Positions 31,427 to 41,334 of a stretch of 64,000 nt of DNA are shown piece by piece. Source of the DNA: Actinoplanes sp. NBC_00393 (GTDB lineage: Bacteria > Actinomycetota > Actinomycetes > Mycobacteriales > Micromonosporaceae). The notes under the pieces were generated by a model. The model worked only from the letters and a program-made list of their open reading frames with translations, did no database searches and was not told the origin of the DNA. Both the position numbers and the translations under genes were made by a program. The stretch lies in NCBI RefSeq assembly GCF_036053395.1, contig NZ_CP107942.1, positions 4,120,501-4,184,500 of the forward strand. Direction: 5' to 3'. Position 1 is the stretch's first letter, and the number at the start of each line of letters is the position of its first letter.

Positions 31427-34400
31427 CGGCCCACTCGCACCGGCACAACGGCGTCTCTGGTTCCTCGACCGGCTGCAACCGGGCGATCCCGCGTACCACA
31501 TCTCGACGGTTGTGCGGCTCAGCGGCGACCTCGACGCCGAACGGCTCGTCCGGGCCCTCGACACGGTCATCGCCCGGCAGGAGAGTCTGCGCACCCGGTT
31601 CGTGGAGATCGGTGGCGAACCGGTGCAGGAGGTTCTGGCCGCGCGCCCGACGCTGGTGCAGCGCGCCGACCTCCCGGGGGAACGGGAGGCACGGCAGGCC
31701 GTCGACGAGCTGATCGGGCGGCCGTTCGACCTGGCCGCCGGGCACCTGATCCGGGTCGGGCTGTGGCGGCTGGGGCCGCGCGAGCACGTGCTGTGCACCG
31801 TCGTGCACCACATCGTCGGCGACGGCTGGTCGATGAACCTGCTGTACCGGCAGGTCGCGGAGGCGTACCGGGGTGTGGAACCGGCTGCTCCCGGGATGCG
31901 CTACCTCGATCACGCCCGGGCTGCTCAGTGCACCGACGAGGCGGCGCTGGCGTACTGGCGGGAGACCTTGGCCGAGCCGCCGGTGCTCGAGCTGCCGCTG
32001 GACCGGGCGCGGCCCGCGGCGCGTACCTCGGTGGGTGTGTCGGCGCTGCGGGAGTTCGACGGTGACCTGTGGGCGTCGGTGCAGGGTGCCGCGCGGCAGC
32101 TGCGATGCACCCCGTTCATGCTGCTGATGACCGCCTTCCAGGTGACGCTGGCGCAGGCCGGCGGGCAGGACGACATCTGCGTCGGCACGCCGGTCGCCGG
32201 CCGCGACGACGTGGCCGCCGAGTCGGTGTTCGGCTACTTCACCCGGATGCTGCTGCTGCGTGCCGACCTGTCCGGGGACCCCACCCTGCGCGACCTGGTC
32301 CTGCGGACCCGGGCCGCCTGCCTGGGCGCCTTCGCCCACCCGGAGATCCCGTTCGAGCAGCTCATCGCCGACCTCGACCGGCCGCGCGACCCGAGCCGCA
32401 ACCCGCTGTTCCAGGCCACCTTCACGCTGCACTCGACGATGGACGTGTCGGCGACCGGTTTCGACGGCAGCGACGGCTTCCCCGGCGTGACGGTCGAACC
32501 GTTCGGCGAGGGCACCGGCCGCACCATCACCGACGTGGCGATGGACGTGTTCGTCAGCTCCACCGCGATCAGACAGTCCGGGGCGGGCCGGATGGACGTC
32601 CTGCTCACCTGCAGCGCCGACCTGTTCGACCGGCCCACCGCCGAACAGCTCGCCGACCGGTTCGCCGGTGTGCTGCACGCGCTGCTCGCCGACGTGGAAC
32701 AGCCGGTGCGGGCGCTGCCGCTGGTCGACGAGGTCGCCCGGGCCGAACTGCTGCGGATCGGCACGGGCCCGGATTTGGCCGACGGGCCGCCGCTGCTCGA
32801 CCGCATCGAGCGGGCGGTCACCGCGGCGCCGGAGGCGATCGCGCTGGTCAGCGGTGATGAGCAGGTCAGCTACGGCGAACTGTGGGCTCGGGCCGGTGGA
32901 CTCGCTGATGGCCTGCGCGCCGCCGGAGTCGTACCGGGGCAGCTGGCCGGGGTGAGCGTTCCGCGCGGCCCGGATCTGGTCGTCGCGCTGCTGGCGGCCT
33001 GGCGGGCCGGCGCCGGCTACGTCCCGATCGACCCGCAGCTGCCGGCGCAACGCCGGGCCACGCTCATCGCACAGGCCGGCGTCGCCGCCGTCATCACCAC
33101 CGGCGGCATCGAGCCCGGCAGCAGCGGGCCGTCGTCGGCGGCCGAGCCGGCCTATGTCCTGTTCACCTCGGGCTCGACCGGTACGCCGAAACCGGTGCTC
33201 GTCGGGCGGGCCGCCCTGGGCGCACGCGTCAGCTGGATGGCCGGCGCCTACCAGCTGACCAGGGCGGATCGGGTCGTGCAGTTCGCCGAGACCAGCTTCG
33301 ACACGCACGCCGAGGAGATCTGGCCGGCGCTGGCGAGCGGGGGCACGCTGGTGCTGCTGCCGGACGGGCCGCAGTCGCTGCCCGAGGTGCTCGCCGCCGA
33401 CCCGGCGATCACCGTGCTCGACCTGCCGACGGCGTACTGGCAGGCCCTGCTGGACCTGGCGCCGGCCTGGCCGCCCGCGCTTCGGCTGGTCATCCTGGGC
33501 GGTGAGCAGGTCGACGCTGCCGCGGTCGCCCGCTGGCGGGAGCGGCACGGCGATCGGATTCGGCTGGTCAACACGTACGGGCCGACCGAGGCGACGATCA
33601 TCGCCACCGCGATCGACCTCGGGGCCGCTGACGCCGGCCGCCGGCCGCCGATCGGACGTCCGATCGGCGGAGTCCGGGCCTATCTGCTGGACCAGGCCGG
33701 GCGGCTGGTGCCGCGCGGTGCGGTGGGCGAGCTGTGCCTCGCGGGCGCCGGCCTCGCCGACGGCTATCCGGGGCTCACTACTACGAGATTTCAACCGGAT
33801 CCGTACGGCGGTGGCCGCCTCTACCGCACCGGGGACCGGGCCCGCTGGCGCCGCGACGAGCCGGTGCTGGAGTTCCTCGGCCGCCTCGACCGGCAGCTCA
33901 AGGTGCGCGGCGTCCGGATCGAACCGGGTGAGATCGAGGCGGTGCTGACCGGGCACCCCGGCGTGGGCCAGGCCGCGGTCACCGTGCACGGGCAGACCCT
34001 GATCGCGTACGTGACCGGCAGCGCACCCGCCGACGAAATCCGTGCCTACGCCGCGGATCGCCTTCCTCCGCTGCTGGTGCCGAGCGTTGTCGTGCCGCTG
34101 GCCGCGCTGCCGCTGACCCGGCACGGCAAGGTCGACACGGCCGCGCTGCCGGTGCCCTCGGCCGGTGGCACGGCAGCCTTCGAGGCGCCCCGCACCGACG
34201 CGGAGGAGCTGGTCGCCGGGATCTTCGCCGACCTGCTGCCGGTCGAGCAGGTGGGTGCGAACGACGACTTCTTCCTGATCGGCGGGCACTCGCTGCTCGC
34301 CATCCGGGTGATCGCCCGGCTGCGCGCGGCCGTCAGCCTCGACCTGCCGGTCCGGTTGCTGTTCGAACATCCGACCGTCGCCGGGTTCGCGCAGGCGGTG

Positions 34401-34487
34401 GAATCCGCGCTGATCGAGGAGATCGACCGGCTCACCGAGGACGAGGCGGCGGCGCAACTGGCCGCCGCCCGGACAGGAGCGCCGTGA
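31419..34487 (+). CDS. NRPS module 1: C-A-T, basic amino acid predicted
   Basis: The 1022-residue protein overlaps the HAD gene by 8 bp. The condensation domain (about 1-430) has VVHHIVGDGW near residue 129. The adenylation domain (about 460-900) has FTSGSTGTPKP near 583, NTYGPTEAT, YRTGDRARW and the catalytic Lys in LTRHGKVDTAAL. The carrier domain has DDFFLIGGHSLLAI with the phosphopantetheine Ser near 958. Pocket residues aligned by eye to GrsA are D-T-E-D-I-G-T-I-I, close to the code I remember for beta-lysine (DTEDVGTMV). Acidic E239 and D278 at least argue for a cationic substrate. There is no epimerisation or TE domain. Confidence 0.93.
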   Translation: MDDGPLAPAQRRLWFLDRLQPGDPAYHISTVVRLSGDLDAERLVRALDTVIARQESLRTRFVEIGGEPVQEVLAARPTLVQRADLPGEREARQAVDELIGRPFDLAAGHLIRVGLWRLGPREHVLCTVVHHIVGDGWSMNLLYRQVAEAYRGVEPAAPGMRYLDHARAAQCTDEAALAYWRETLAEPPVLELPLDRARPAARTSVGVSALREFDGDLWASVQGAARQLRCTPFMLLMTAFQVTLAQAGGQDDICVGTPVAGRDDVAAESVFGYFTRMLLLRADLSGDPTLRDLVLRTRAACLGAFAHPEIPFEQLIADLDRPRDPSRNPLFQATFTLHSTMDVSATGFDGSDGFPGVTVEPFGEGTGRTITDVAMDVFVSSTAIRQSGAGRMDVLLTCSADLFDRPTAEQLADRFAGVLHALLADVEQPVRALPLVDEVARAELLRIGTGPDLADGPPLLDRIERAVTAAPEAIALVSGDEQVSYGELWARAGGLADGLRAAGVVPGQLAGVSVPRGPDLVVALLAAWRAGAGYVPIDPQLPAQRRATLIAQAGVAAVITTGGIEPGSSGPSSAAEPAYVLFTSGSTGTPKPVLVGRAALGARVSWMAGAYQLTRADRVVQFAETSFDTHAEEIWPALASGGTLVLLPDGPQSLPEVLAADPAITVLDLPTAYWQALLDLAPAWPPALRLVILGGEQVDAAAVARWRERHGDRIRLVNTYGPTEATIIATAIDLGAADAGRRPPIGRPIGGVRAYLLDQAGRLVPRGAVGELCLAGAGLADGYPGLTTTRFQPDPYGGGRLYRTGDRARWRRDEPVLEFLGRLDRQLKVRGVRIEPGEIEAVLTGHPGVGQAAVTVHGQTLIAYVTGSAPADEIRAYAADRLPPLLVPSVVVPLAALPLTRHGKVDTAALPVPSAGGTAAFEAPRTDAEELVAGIFADLLPVEQVGANDDFFLIGGHSLLAIRVIARLRAAVSLDLPVRLLFEHPTVAGFAQAVESALIEEIDRLTEDEAAAQLAAARTGAP

Positions 34488-37400
34488 CCGCCGTCCCGGA
34501 GCTGTCCGCCACCAAGCGGTTGTTGCTTGCCGCTCGGCTCAGGGCGGCCACTCCCCCGCCCGAGGTCATCCCGGCCCGCCAGCCCGGCACGCCGGTTCCG
34601 CTGTCGCTCGCCCAGGAGCGGCTGTGGTTCATGGAGCAGTTCGCGCCGGGCACGACGGCGTACACGGTTCCGGTCGTGCTCCGGCTGCGCCGCGCGGTCG
34701 ACGTCGCCGCGCTGCAGGCCGCGCTGAATGCGGTCGTGGCGCGGCACGAGAGTCTGCGGATGCGTTTCGAGGCCACCGCCGACGGCCGGCCCGTGGTGCA
34801 CGTCGACGACACGGTCCAGATCCACCTCGACGTCGTCGAAGCGGCCGACGAGGACGCGGTGCGCGCGGCGATCCGCACCCGGTTGGCCGAACCGTTCGAC
34901 CTGGCCGGCGGCCCGCTGCTGCGCGCCGCCCTGTACACCCTCGCGCCCGACGACCACGTGCTCGCGCTCACCGCCCACCATCTCGTCTGCGACGGCTGGT
35001 CGGCTGATCTGCTGGTCGGCGAACTGCTCGGCGGTGCGGCGGGACCGCTGCCGCGCCAATACGGCGACTACGCGCTCTGGCAGCGGGAACGCCGGCAACA
35101 GCGGCTCGCCGACGGGACACAGGACCAGGACATCGCCTTCTGGCGGCAGCGGCTGTCCGGCGTACCCCCGCTTGATCTGCCCACGGACCGACCGCGACCG
35201 CCGCAGCTGACCTTCCGCGGCGCACCGGCCGGCGTCCGCCTGGACGCTGCGACCACCGCGGCGCTGCGCCGCCTGGCGAACCAGCACGGCGCGACCGCCT
35301 ACATGGTGGTGCTGGCCGCGTACGCGGCGGTGCTGGCCCGCTACGCCCGGCAGGACGACTTCGCCGTCGGCTCACCGCAGGCCGGACGCACCCACGCCGA
35401 GCTCGAACCGATGATCGGCATGTTCGTCAACATGCTGATCACCCGCGTTGACACCGCCGGCGACCCCACCTTCACCGAACTGCTCGGGCGGATCCGCGAA
35501 ACCGTCCTCGACGGGTACGCCCACCAGGAATTGCCGTTCGAGCAGCTGGTCACCGAGCTGGACCTGCCCCGCGACGTGGGCCGCTCGGCGATCTTCCAGG
35601 TGGCGCTGTCGATGCGAACCTACACCGGGCCTGCGCTGGAGCCCTTCGTCGTCGAGGCAGTCGCGACCCGCTTCGACCTGGAACTCGATCTAGTGGCCGG
35701 CGACGAGATATCCGGCGCATTCATCTACAACCGCGATCTGTTCGCCGCCGAGACCGTGGAACGGATCGCCGCCGCCTTCACCGACTTGGTCCGTGAGGCG
35801 GTGCGCGACCCGGACCGCCCGCTCAGCCGCCTGCTCAGCACCACCGGCCCGGACCCGTCATGGAACGACACCGACGCCGACTTCCCGGCCGACGCGACGC
35901 TGCACGAACTCATCCAGGCGACGGTCGCGGCCACCCCGGGCGCGCCCGCGGTTACCTTCGACGGGGTGACGCTCAGCTACGCCGAACTGTCCGCCCGGGC
36001 GAACCGGATCGCCCACCGGCTGCGCGAGCACGGCGCCGGGCCCGGGCGGCTCGTCGCGGTGCGCGCGCACCGCGGCCCGGAGCTGGTCCCCGCGCTGCTC
36101 GGTGTGCTGCTCTCCGGTGCGGCTTACGTGCCGCTCGACCCGGACTACCCGGCGGAGCGGCTCGAGTTCATGCTGGCCGACGCCGACCCGGTCGCCGTGC
36201 TGACCGCCGGGACGACACCGCCGCCGACCGGTCGTCCCGTGCTGGCCCTGGACGACCCGGCCGTCTGGGCGAGCGCCGCCACGACCGCGCCCGAGCCACT
36301 CGCGGGGCCCGACGACCCGGCCTATGCGATCTACACGTCCGGGTCGACCGGGCAGCCGAAGGGCGTGCTCAACGGGCACCGCGGCATCGTCAACCGGCTG
36401 CACTGGATGCAGCGCCGCTACCGGCTGACCAGCGCGGACACCGTGCTGCAGAAGACACCGGCCGGCTTCGACGTCTCGGTCTGGGAGTTCTTCTGGCCGC
36501 TGCTCACCGGCGCCCGGCTGGTCCTCGCCCGCCCGGACGGGCATCGCGACGCCGCCTATCTGCGCGACCTCATCGCGGCCGAGGGTGTCACCACCGTGCA
36601 CTTCGTCCCGTCGATGCTGGGCATGTTCCTCTCCGATCCAGGCCCGTCGCCGCTGCGGCGGATCATCTGCAGCGGCGAGGAACTGCCGGTGGACCTGGCA
36701 TTGCGTACGCTCGCCGCGTTCCCCCACGCCGAACTGCACAACCTGTACGGGCCGACCGAGGCCGCCATCGACGTGACCGCGTACCACTGCACCGCCGACC
36801 GGCTGACCGGCGCCGCCCGGGTGCCGATCGGCGCCCCGATCGACAACATGCGGGTGCACGTCCTGGACGAGCACGGCGAACCGCTGCCGGTTGGCGTGCC
36901 CGGCGAGCTGCACCTGGCCGGAGTGGGTCTGGCGCTCGGCTACCTCAACCGGCCCGAGCTGACCGCCGAGAGGTTCGTCACCGGCCGTGACGGGCAGCGC
37001 CTCTACCGCACCGGCGACCTGGCCCGCTGGCGGCCCGACGGCACGCTCGACTTCCTCGGCCGCATCGACAGCCAGGTGAAGCTGCGCGGCCTGCGGATCG
37101 AGCTGGGCGAGATCGAGGTGGTGCTGCGCGAACAGCCCGGGATACGCGAGGCCGCGGTGGTCGTTCGCGAGGACTCGCCGGGCGACAAGCGGCTGGCGGC
37201 GTACCTGGTCGGGGCCGGGGCGACGGACGCCGCCGGGCTGCGGGCCGCCCTCAAGCGGCGGCTGCCGGACTACATGGTGCCGGCCAGCTTCACCGAGATC
37301 ACCGAACTGCCGCTGAGCCCGAGCGGCAAACTCGACAGGCGGCGGCTGCCGGCGCCGCAGCGGGTCCGGGACACCGCGGCATCGTACGAGGCACCCGGCA

Positions 37401-39844
37401 CCGAAACCGAGGTCATGGTCGCCGGGGTGTGGGCGGACGTGCTGCAGCTGCCCCGGGTCGGCCTCGACGACGACTTCTTCGACCTCGGCGGGCACTCGCT
37501 GCTGGCCCTGCAAGTGGTCGCGAAACTGCGCCAGGCGGCCGGTGCGGGCGTGTCAGTCATGGACCTGTTCCAGAACCGCACGGTCCGGGAGCTGGCCGGG
37601 CTGATCGACGTGCCACTCGCCGAGCGCGGTCCGCGGGGGCTGCTGCACGAGCTGACCCGGCCCGTACCGGCCGGGCAGCGGGTGCGCAGCCTGGTGTGCG
37701 TGCCGTACGGCGGTGGCAGCGCGGTGGTGTACCAGCCGCTCGCCGACGCCCTGCCGGCCGGGCACCGGCTGTTCTCCGTCGCCATCCCCGGCCACGACAT
37801 CGGGCTGGACGAGGCGGCGCTGCCCCTGGACGAGCTGGCCGCCCGCTGCACCGCCGAGATCCTGGAGAAGGTCGAGGGGCCGATCGCGCTCTACGGCCAC
37901 TGCGGCGTCGGCTCCGCGCTCACCGTCGAGATCGCCCGGCGGCTGGAGCGGCACGGACGCGAGCTGGACGCCGTCTACATCGGGGCGATCTTCCCGTTCG
38001 CCCGGCCGCGCAGCGCGGTGTGGAGCGCGCTGTCCCGGCTGACCCGGATGGAGTCGCTGCGCTCCGACAAGACGTACGCCAACTGGCTCACCTCGATGGG
38101 CGTCGACATGAGCGACATCGAGCCCGGCCAGGCGCGGCAGATCATCCGCAACATGCGCCACGACTCGGACAGTGCCGAGGCGTACTTCACGCAGCTCATG
38201 CACACCGGCACCGAACGTCTGCGGGCGCCGGTCATCTCGGTGGCGGGCACGCGTGACCCGGCGACCGAGTTCTACGCCGAGCGCTTCACCGAATGGCACT
38301 TCCTCACCGACCGTACGGCCGTCGTGGTGCTCGACGAGGCCGGCCACTTCTACCTCAAGTGGCGGGCCGCCGAACTCGCCGAGATCGTCACCACGGTCGA
38401 CCGGGCAGTGGTCTCTGAACAGACCGAATCCTTGAAACGGGCGACCTGGTGGCTGCACGACACCGCACGCGCCGGTGACCCTGCCACGTCCACCGGGCCC
38501 CGGCCCAGCATGGGCCGCTTCCTGGCCATCGCGATCGCCCAGCTGATCTCGGTGCTCGGGTCCACGCTCACCGACGTGGCACTGCCGCTGTGGGTGCTCA
38601 AGGAGACCGGCTCGCTGCTCAACTTCGCGCTGCTCGCCGTCGCCGGACTGGTCCCCGGCCTGCTGGTGATGCCGGTGGCCGGTGCGATCGTCGACCGGCA
38701 CAGCAGACGTGCCGTCATGCTCGGCGGCGACGTCGGCGCGGGCGGCACCCAGCTGTTGCTCGGCGTCCTGCTGTGGACCGGCTCGCTGCAGACCTGGCAC
38801 ATCTACCCACTGATCATGCTGCTGTCGGTGTCGCTGACGTTCCAGCGCCTCGCCTACAGCTCGGCGGTCCCGCAGCTGGTGCCCAAGCAGTACCTGGGCC
38901 ACGCCAACGGTGTCGTCCAGATGATCGGCGGGGTCGCCACGATCATGATGCCGCTGCTGTCGGTCGCCCTGCTCGCCGTCATCGACCTCGGCGGCATCCT
39001 CGTCATCGACGTGCTCAGCTACGCCGTCGCCATCCTCATCGTGCTGCTGGTGAAGTTCCCGCCGACCCTCGCCTGGCGCCGCAAGGAGAGTCTGACCGCC
39101 GAGATCCGCGAGGGCTTCCGGTTCGCCTGGGGGCACCGCGGCCTGCGGTCGATGCTGCTGTTCTTCATGAGTCTCAACGTGTTCCTGTCGCCGCTGTTCC
39201 TGATGCTGACCGCGCTGGTGCTGGCGTTCGCCGGGCTCGACCAGGTCGCCCAGGTCTCGGTGGCCGGCGGCGCCGGGGCGTTCCTCGGCGGCCTGGCGAT
39301 GAGCATCTGGGGCGGGCCGCGGCACCGGCGGCTGTTCACGGTCCTCTGCTGCACGCTGGTCCTCGCCGGGTTCTGCCTGGTCATCGGGTTGCGGCCGGAG
39401 CTGTGGCTGATCGGGATCGGCGCGTTCGGCATCTCCATGTGGCTGGTGCTGCTCAACGGCGTCTACACCACGATCGTGCAGGTCAAGGTGCCGCAGCGGT
39501 TCCACGGCCGGGTGTTCGCCATCAACACCGTCATCGCCTGGTCGACGCTGCCGCTCGGCTGGACGCTGATCGGCCCGGCCGGGTCCCGCCTGCTCGAACC
39601 GCTGATGGCCGACGGCGGGCCGCTCGCCGGGACGGTCGGGCGGGTCATCGGAGTGGGTCAGGGCCGTGGGATCGGCCTGCTCTACCTGCTGCTCGCGGTC
39701 GCCATCGCGGCCGTGGTGCTGGTGGCGATGCGGCGGCCGCGGATCGCCCGCTTCGACGACGAGGTGCCCGACGCGCCACCGGACGATCAGGTCGGGCTGG
39801 AGACCCTGCGCCGCCGCGGCACGCCGGTGGAGGCGCCGCGATGA
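34484..39844 (+). CDS. NRPS module 2: C-A-T-TE fused to MFS exporter
   Basis: The 1786-residue protein overlaps module 1 (GTGA). Condensation: residues about 35-455, with AHHLVCDGW near 165. Adenylation: about 475-970, with YTSGSTGQPKGV near 617, FDVSVWEFF, NLYGPTEAAID and Lys in LSPSGKLDRRRL. By-eye pocket residues D-V-W-H-I-S-L-I-D match the serine code (DVWHLSLID). Carrier: DDFFDLGGHSLLALQ, Ser near 1005. Thioesterase: about 1065-1310, elbow GHCGVG with Cys near 1140, and GTRDPATE and EAGHFYLKW as the other triad candidates. From about 1343 an MFS_3/EntS-like transporter of 10-12 helices (LISVLGSTLTDVALPLWVL, VAGAIVDRHSRRAVMLGGD) runs to about 1760. No frameshift separates the parts. Confidence 0.93.
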   Translation: MTAVPELSATKRLLLAARLRAATPPPEVIPARQPGTPVPLSLAQERLWFMEQFAPGTTAYTVPVVLRLRRAVDVAALQAALNAVVARHESLRMRFEATADGRPVVHVDDTVQIHLDVVEAADEDAVRAAIRTRLAEPFDLAGGPLLRAALYTLAPDDHVLALTAHHLVCDGWSADLLVGELLGGAAGPLPRQYGDYALWQRERRQQRLADGTQDQDIAFWRQRLSGVPPLDLPTDRPRPPQLTFRGAPAGVRLDAATTAALRRLANQHGATAYMVVLAAYAAVLARYARQDDFAVGSPQAGRTHAELEPMIGMFVNMLITRVDTAGDPTFTELLGRIRETVLDGYAHQELPFEQLVTELDLPRDVGRSAIFQVALSMRTYTGPALEPFVVEAVATRFDLELDLVAGDEISGAFIYNRDLFAAETVERIAAAFTDLVREAVRDPDRPLSRLLSTTGPDPSWNDTDADFPADATLHELIQATVAATPGAPAVTFDGVTLSYAELSARANRIAHRLREHGAGPGRLVAVRAHRGPELVPALLGVLLSGAAYVPLDPDYPAERLEFMLADADPVAVLTAGTTPPPTGRPVLALDDPAVWASAATTAPEPLAGPDDPAYAIYTSGSTGQPKGVLNGHRGIVNRLHWMQRRYRLTSADTVLQKTPAGFDVSVWEFFWPLLTGARLVLARPDGHRDAAYLRDLIAAEGVTTVHFVPSMLGMFLSDPGPSPLRRIICSGEELPVDLALRTLAAFPHAELHNLYGPTEAAIDVTAYHCTADRLTGAARVPIGAPIDNMRVHVLDEHGEPLPVGVPGELHLAGVGLALGYLNRPELTAERFVTGRDGQRLYRTGDLARWRPDGTLDFLGRIDSQVKLRGLRIELGEIEVVLREQPGIREAAVVVREDSPGDKRLAAYLVGAGATDAAGLRAALKRRLPDYMVPASFTEITELPLSPSGKLDRRRLPAPQRVRDTAASYEAPGTETEVMVAGVWADVLQLPRVGLDDDFFDLGGHSLLALQVVAKLRQAAGAGVSVMDLFQNRTVRELAGLIDVPLAERGPRGLLHELTRPVPAGQRVRSLVCVPYGGGSAVVYQPLADALPAGHRLFSVAIPGHDIGLDEAALPLDELAARCTAEILEKVEGPIALYGHCGVGSALTVEIARRLERHGRELDAVYIGAIFPFARPRSAVWSALSRLTRMESLRSDKTYANWLTSMGVDMSDIEPGQARQIIRNMRHDSDSAEAYFTQLMHTGTERLRAPVISVAGTRDPATEFYAERFTEWHFLTDRTAVVVLDEAGHFYLKWRAAELAEIVTTVDRAVVSEQTESLKRATWWLHDTARAGDPATSTGPRPSMGRFLAIAIAQLISVLGSTLTDVALPLWVLKETGSLLNFALLAVAGLVPGLLVMPVAGAIVDRHSRRAVMLGGDVGAGGTQLLLGVLLWTGSLQTWHIYPLIMLLSVSLTFQRLAYSSAVPQLVPKQYLGHANGVVQMIGGVATIMMPLLSVALLAVIDLGGILVIDVLSYAVAILIVLLVKFPPTLAWRRKESLTAEIREGFRFAWGHRGLRSMLLFFMSLNVFLSPLFLMLTALVLAFAGLDQVAQVSVAGGAGAFLGGLAMSIWGGPRHRRLFTVLCCTLVLAGFCLVIGLRPELWLIGIGAFGISMWLVLLNGVYTTIVQVKVPQRFHGRVFAINTVIAWSTLPLGWTLIGPAGSRLLEPLMADGGPLAGTVGRVIGVGQGRGIGLLYLLLAVAIAAVVLVAMRRPRIARFDDEVPDAPPDDQVGLETLRRRGTPVEAPR

Positions 39845-41334
39845 GCCCGGTCGCGGCCGTCACTGTGCCGCAGGTGCTCGCCGCGCGGGCTGCCGCCGAG
39901 CCGGGGCACGTCGCGGTCAGTCAGGGCATGGGGAGCCTGGATCTGGGCACATGGCAGGCGCGGACCAGGGCGATCGCCGCCGGGTTGCGGGCCGCGGGGG
40001 TACGCCCCGGCGACCGGGTCGGGCTTCTCTACGGCGCTCAGGACTGGATCGCCTATGTCGTCGCGTACACCGGGGTGCTCGCCGCCGGTGCCGTCGCGGT
40101 GCCGCTGTCCACCCGCAACGCCGCGGCCGAGTTGGGATACATGCTCGAGCACAGCGGCGCGACGGCGGTGCTGCACGGGCCGTCCGCGACGCTGCCGGGC
40201 GTACCGATGCGATTGGTCTGGGATCCGGCGGCCGTCGCGGACCTGCCCGACGCCGACCCGGTGCCCGGACCACGGCCGGGCGATCCGGCGCAGATCCTCT
40301 ACACCTCCGGCACGACCGGACGGCCCAAGGGCGTCGCCGCGGCGCACGCCAACCTGGCGCACGGCATGCGGCTGCACCCGCCGCTGCGGCCGCTGGCCCA
40401 CTCGCGGCAGTTCCTGCACGCCTTCCCGATCGGCACCAACGCTGCGCAGACCATGCTGTTCAACGCGGTGTACGCGCACGCCGGCATGCTCGTGACCGCC
40501 CGCTTCGTCCCCGACCGGTTCGCCCGGCTGATCGAGACCCACGCGGTGGGCAGCGTCTTCGTGGTGCCGGCGATGGCGATCGAACTGCTGCGCTCCGACG
40601 CGCTACGGCGCCACGACACCACGAGTGTGCAGCTGCTCGGTTCGACCGCCGCGGTCCTGCCGCCCGCGGTGGCGGCCGGGCTGGCGTCCGCGCTGCCCGG
40701 CGCCACGATCGTCAACTACTACACCTCGACCGAGGCCGCGCCGGCCCAGTCCAGCGTGGTCTTCGATCCGCGCCGCCCCGCCGCGCTCGGCAAGGTGGTC
40801 GCCGGTGGCGCACTGCGGGTGACCGACGAACACGGCCGGGCCTGCCCCGCCGGGGTGACCGGGGAGGTGTGGTTGCGCAGCGCCGGCGCCGCCCGGTCCT
40901 ACCACGGTGACCCGGACGCGACCGGGCAGGTGTTCCGCGACGGCTGGACCCGGATGGGCGACCTCGGCTACCTGGACGCCGACGGCTACCTCTACCTCGT
41001 CGACCGGGAGAGCGACGTGATCAAGAGCGGCGCGGACAAGGTGTCCACGGTCGCGGTCGAGGCAGCCCTGCACGAACATCCCGACATCATCGAGGCCGCC
41101 GTGTTCGGCCTGCCCGACCCGGTGCTCGGCATGGCGCCGGCGGCCGCGCTCGTGGCCACCCGCGAACTGCGCCTCGGCGAGGTGCGCCGGTTCCTCGCCG
41201 ACCGGGTGGCCGGGCACGGGCAGCCCAGCCGGATCGTCCTCGTCGAGGAGCTGCCCCGCAACGCGGGCGGCAAGGTCGTCAAACACCGGCTGCGAGCGCT
41301 GTTCGACCAGCCCGACGAAAGGGGAGACCGATGA
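39841..41334 (+). CDS. Stand-alone acyl-/aryl-activating ANL ligase
   Basis: ATG 39841 overlaps the previous stop (ATGA); 497 residues of the ANL superfamily. The P-loop-like motif is ILYTSGTTGRPKGVAAAH (residues 151-168), the aromatic motif YYTSTEAAPAQ is near 298, the hinge GYLYLVDRESDVIKSGADKVS is near 382, and the catalytic Lys is in LPRNAGGKVVKHRLR at the end. Its organisation is that of acyl-CoA synthetases or FadD-like AMP ligases rather than an amino-acid A-domain. It has no carrier domain of its own. It most likely loads a carboxylic acid onto the free carrier protein at 44300 to start the peptide. Confidence 0.88.
   Translation: MSPVAAVTVPQVLAARAAAEPGHVAVSQGMGSLDLGTWQARTRAIAAGLRAAGVRPGDRVGLLYGAQDWIAYVVAYTGVLAAGAVAVPLSTRNAAAELGYMLEHSGATAVLHGPSATLPGVPMRLVWDPAAVADLPDADPVPGPRPGDPAQILYTSGTTGRPKGVAAAHANLAHGMRLHPPLRPLAHSRQFLHAFPIGTNAAQTMLFNAVYAHAGMLVTARFVPDRFARLIETHAVGSVFVVPAMAIELLRSDALRRHDTTSVQLLGSTAAVLPPAVAAGLASALPGATIVNYYTSTEAAPAQSSVVFDPRRPAALGKVVAGGALRVTDEHGRACPAGVTGEVWLRSAGAARSYHGDPDATGQVFRDGWTRMGDLGYLDADGYLYLVDRESDVIKSGADKVSTVAVEAALHEHPDIIEAAVFGLPDPVLGMAPAAALVATRELRLGEVRRFLADRVAGHGQPSRIVLVEELPRNAGGKVVKHRLRALFDQPDERGDR

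Noticed and set aside
31260..34457. 1065-codon open frame on the minus strand inside NRPS module 1
   Set aside because: It mirrors the codon pattern of the real gene (GC-rich third positions leave the antisense frame open), has Arg/Gly/Gln-rich low-complexity text and no domain.
37553..39505. 650-codon minus-strand frame over the TE-MFS part
   Set aside because: His/Gln/Asp-rich complement of hydrophobic membrane helices; no start context.
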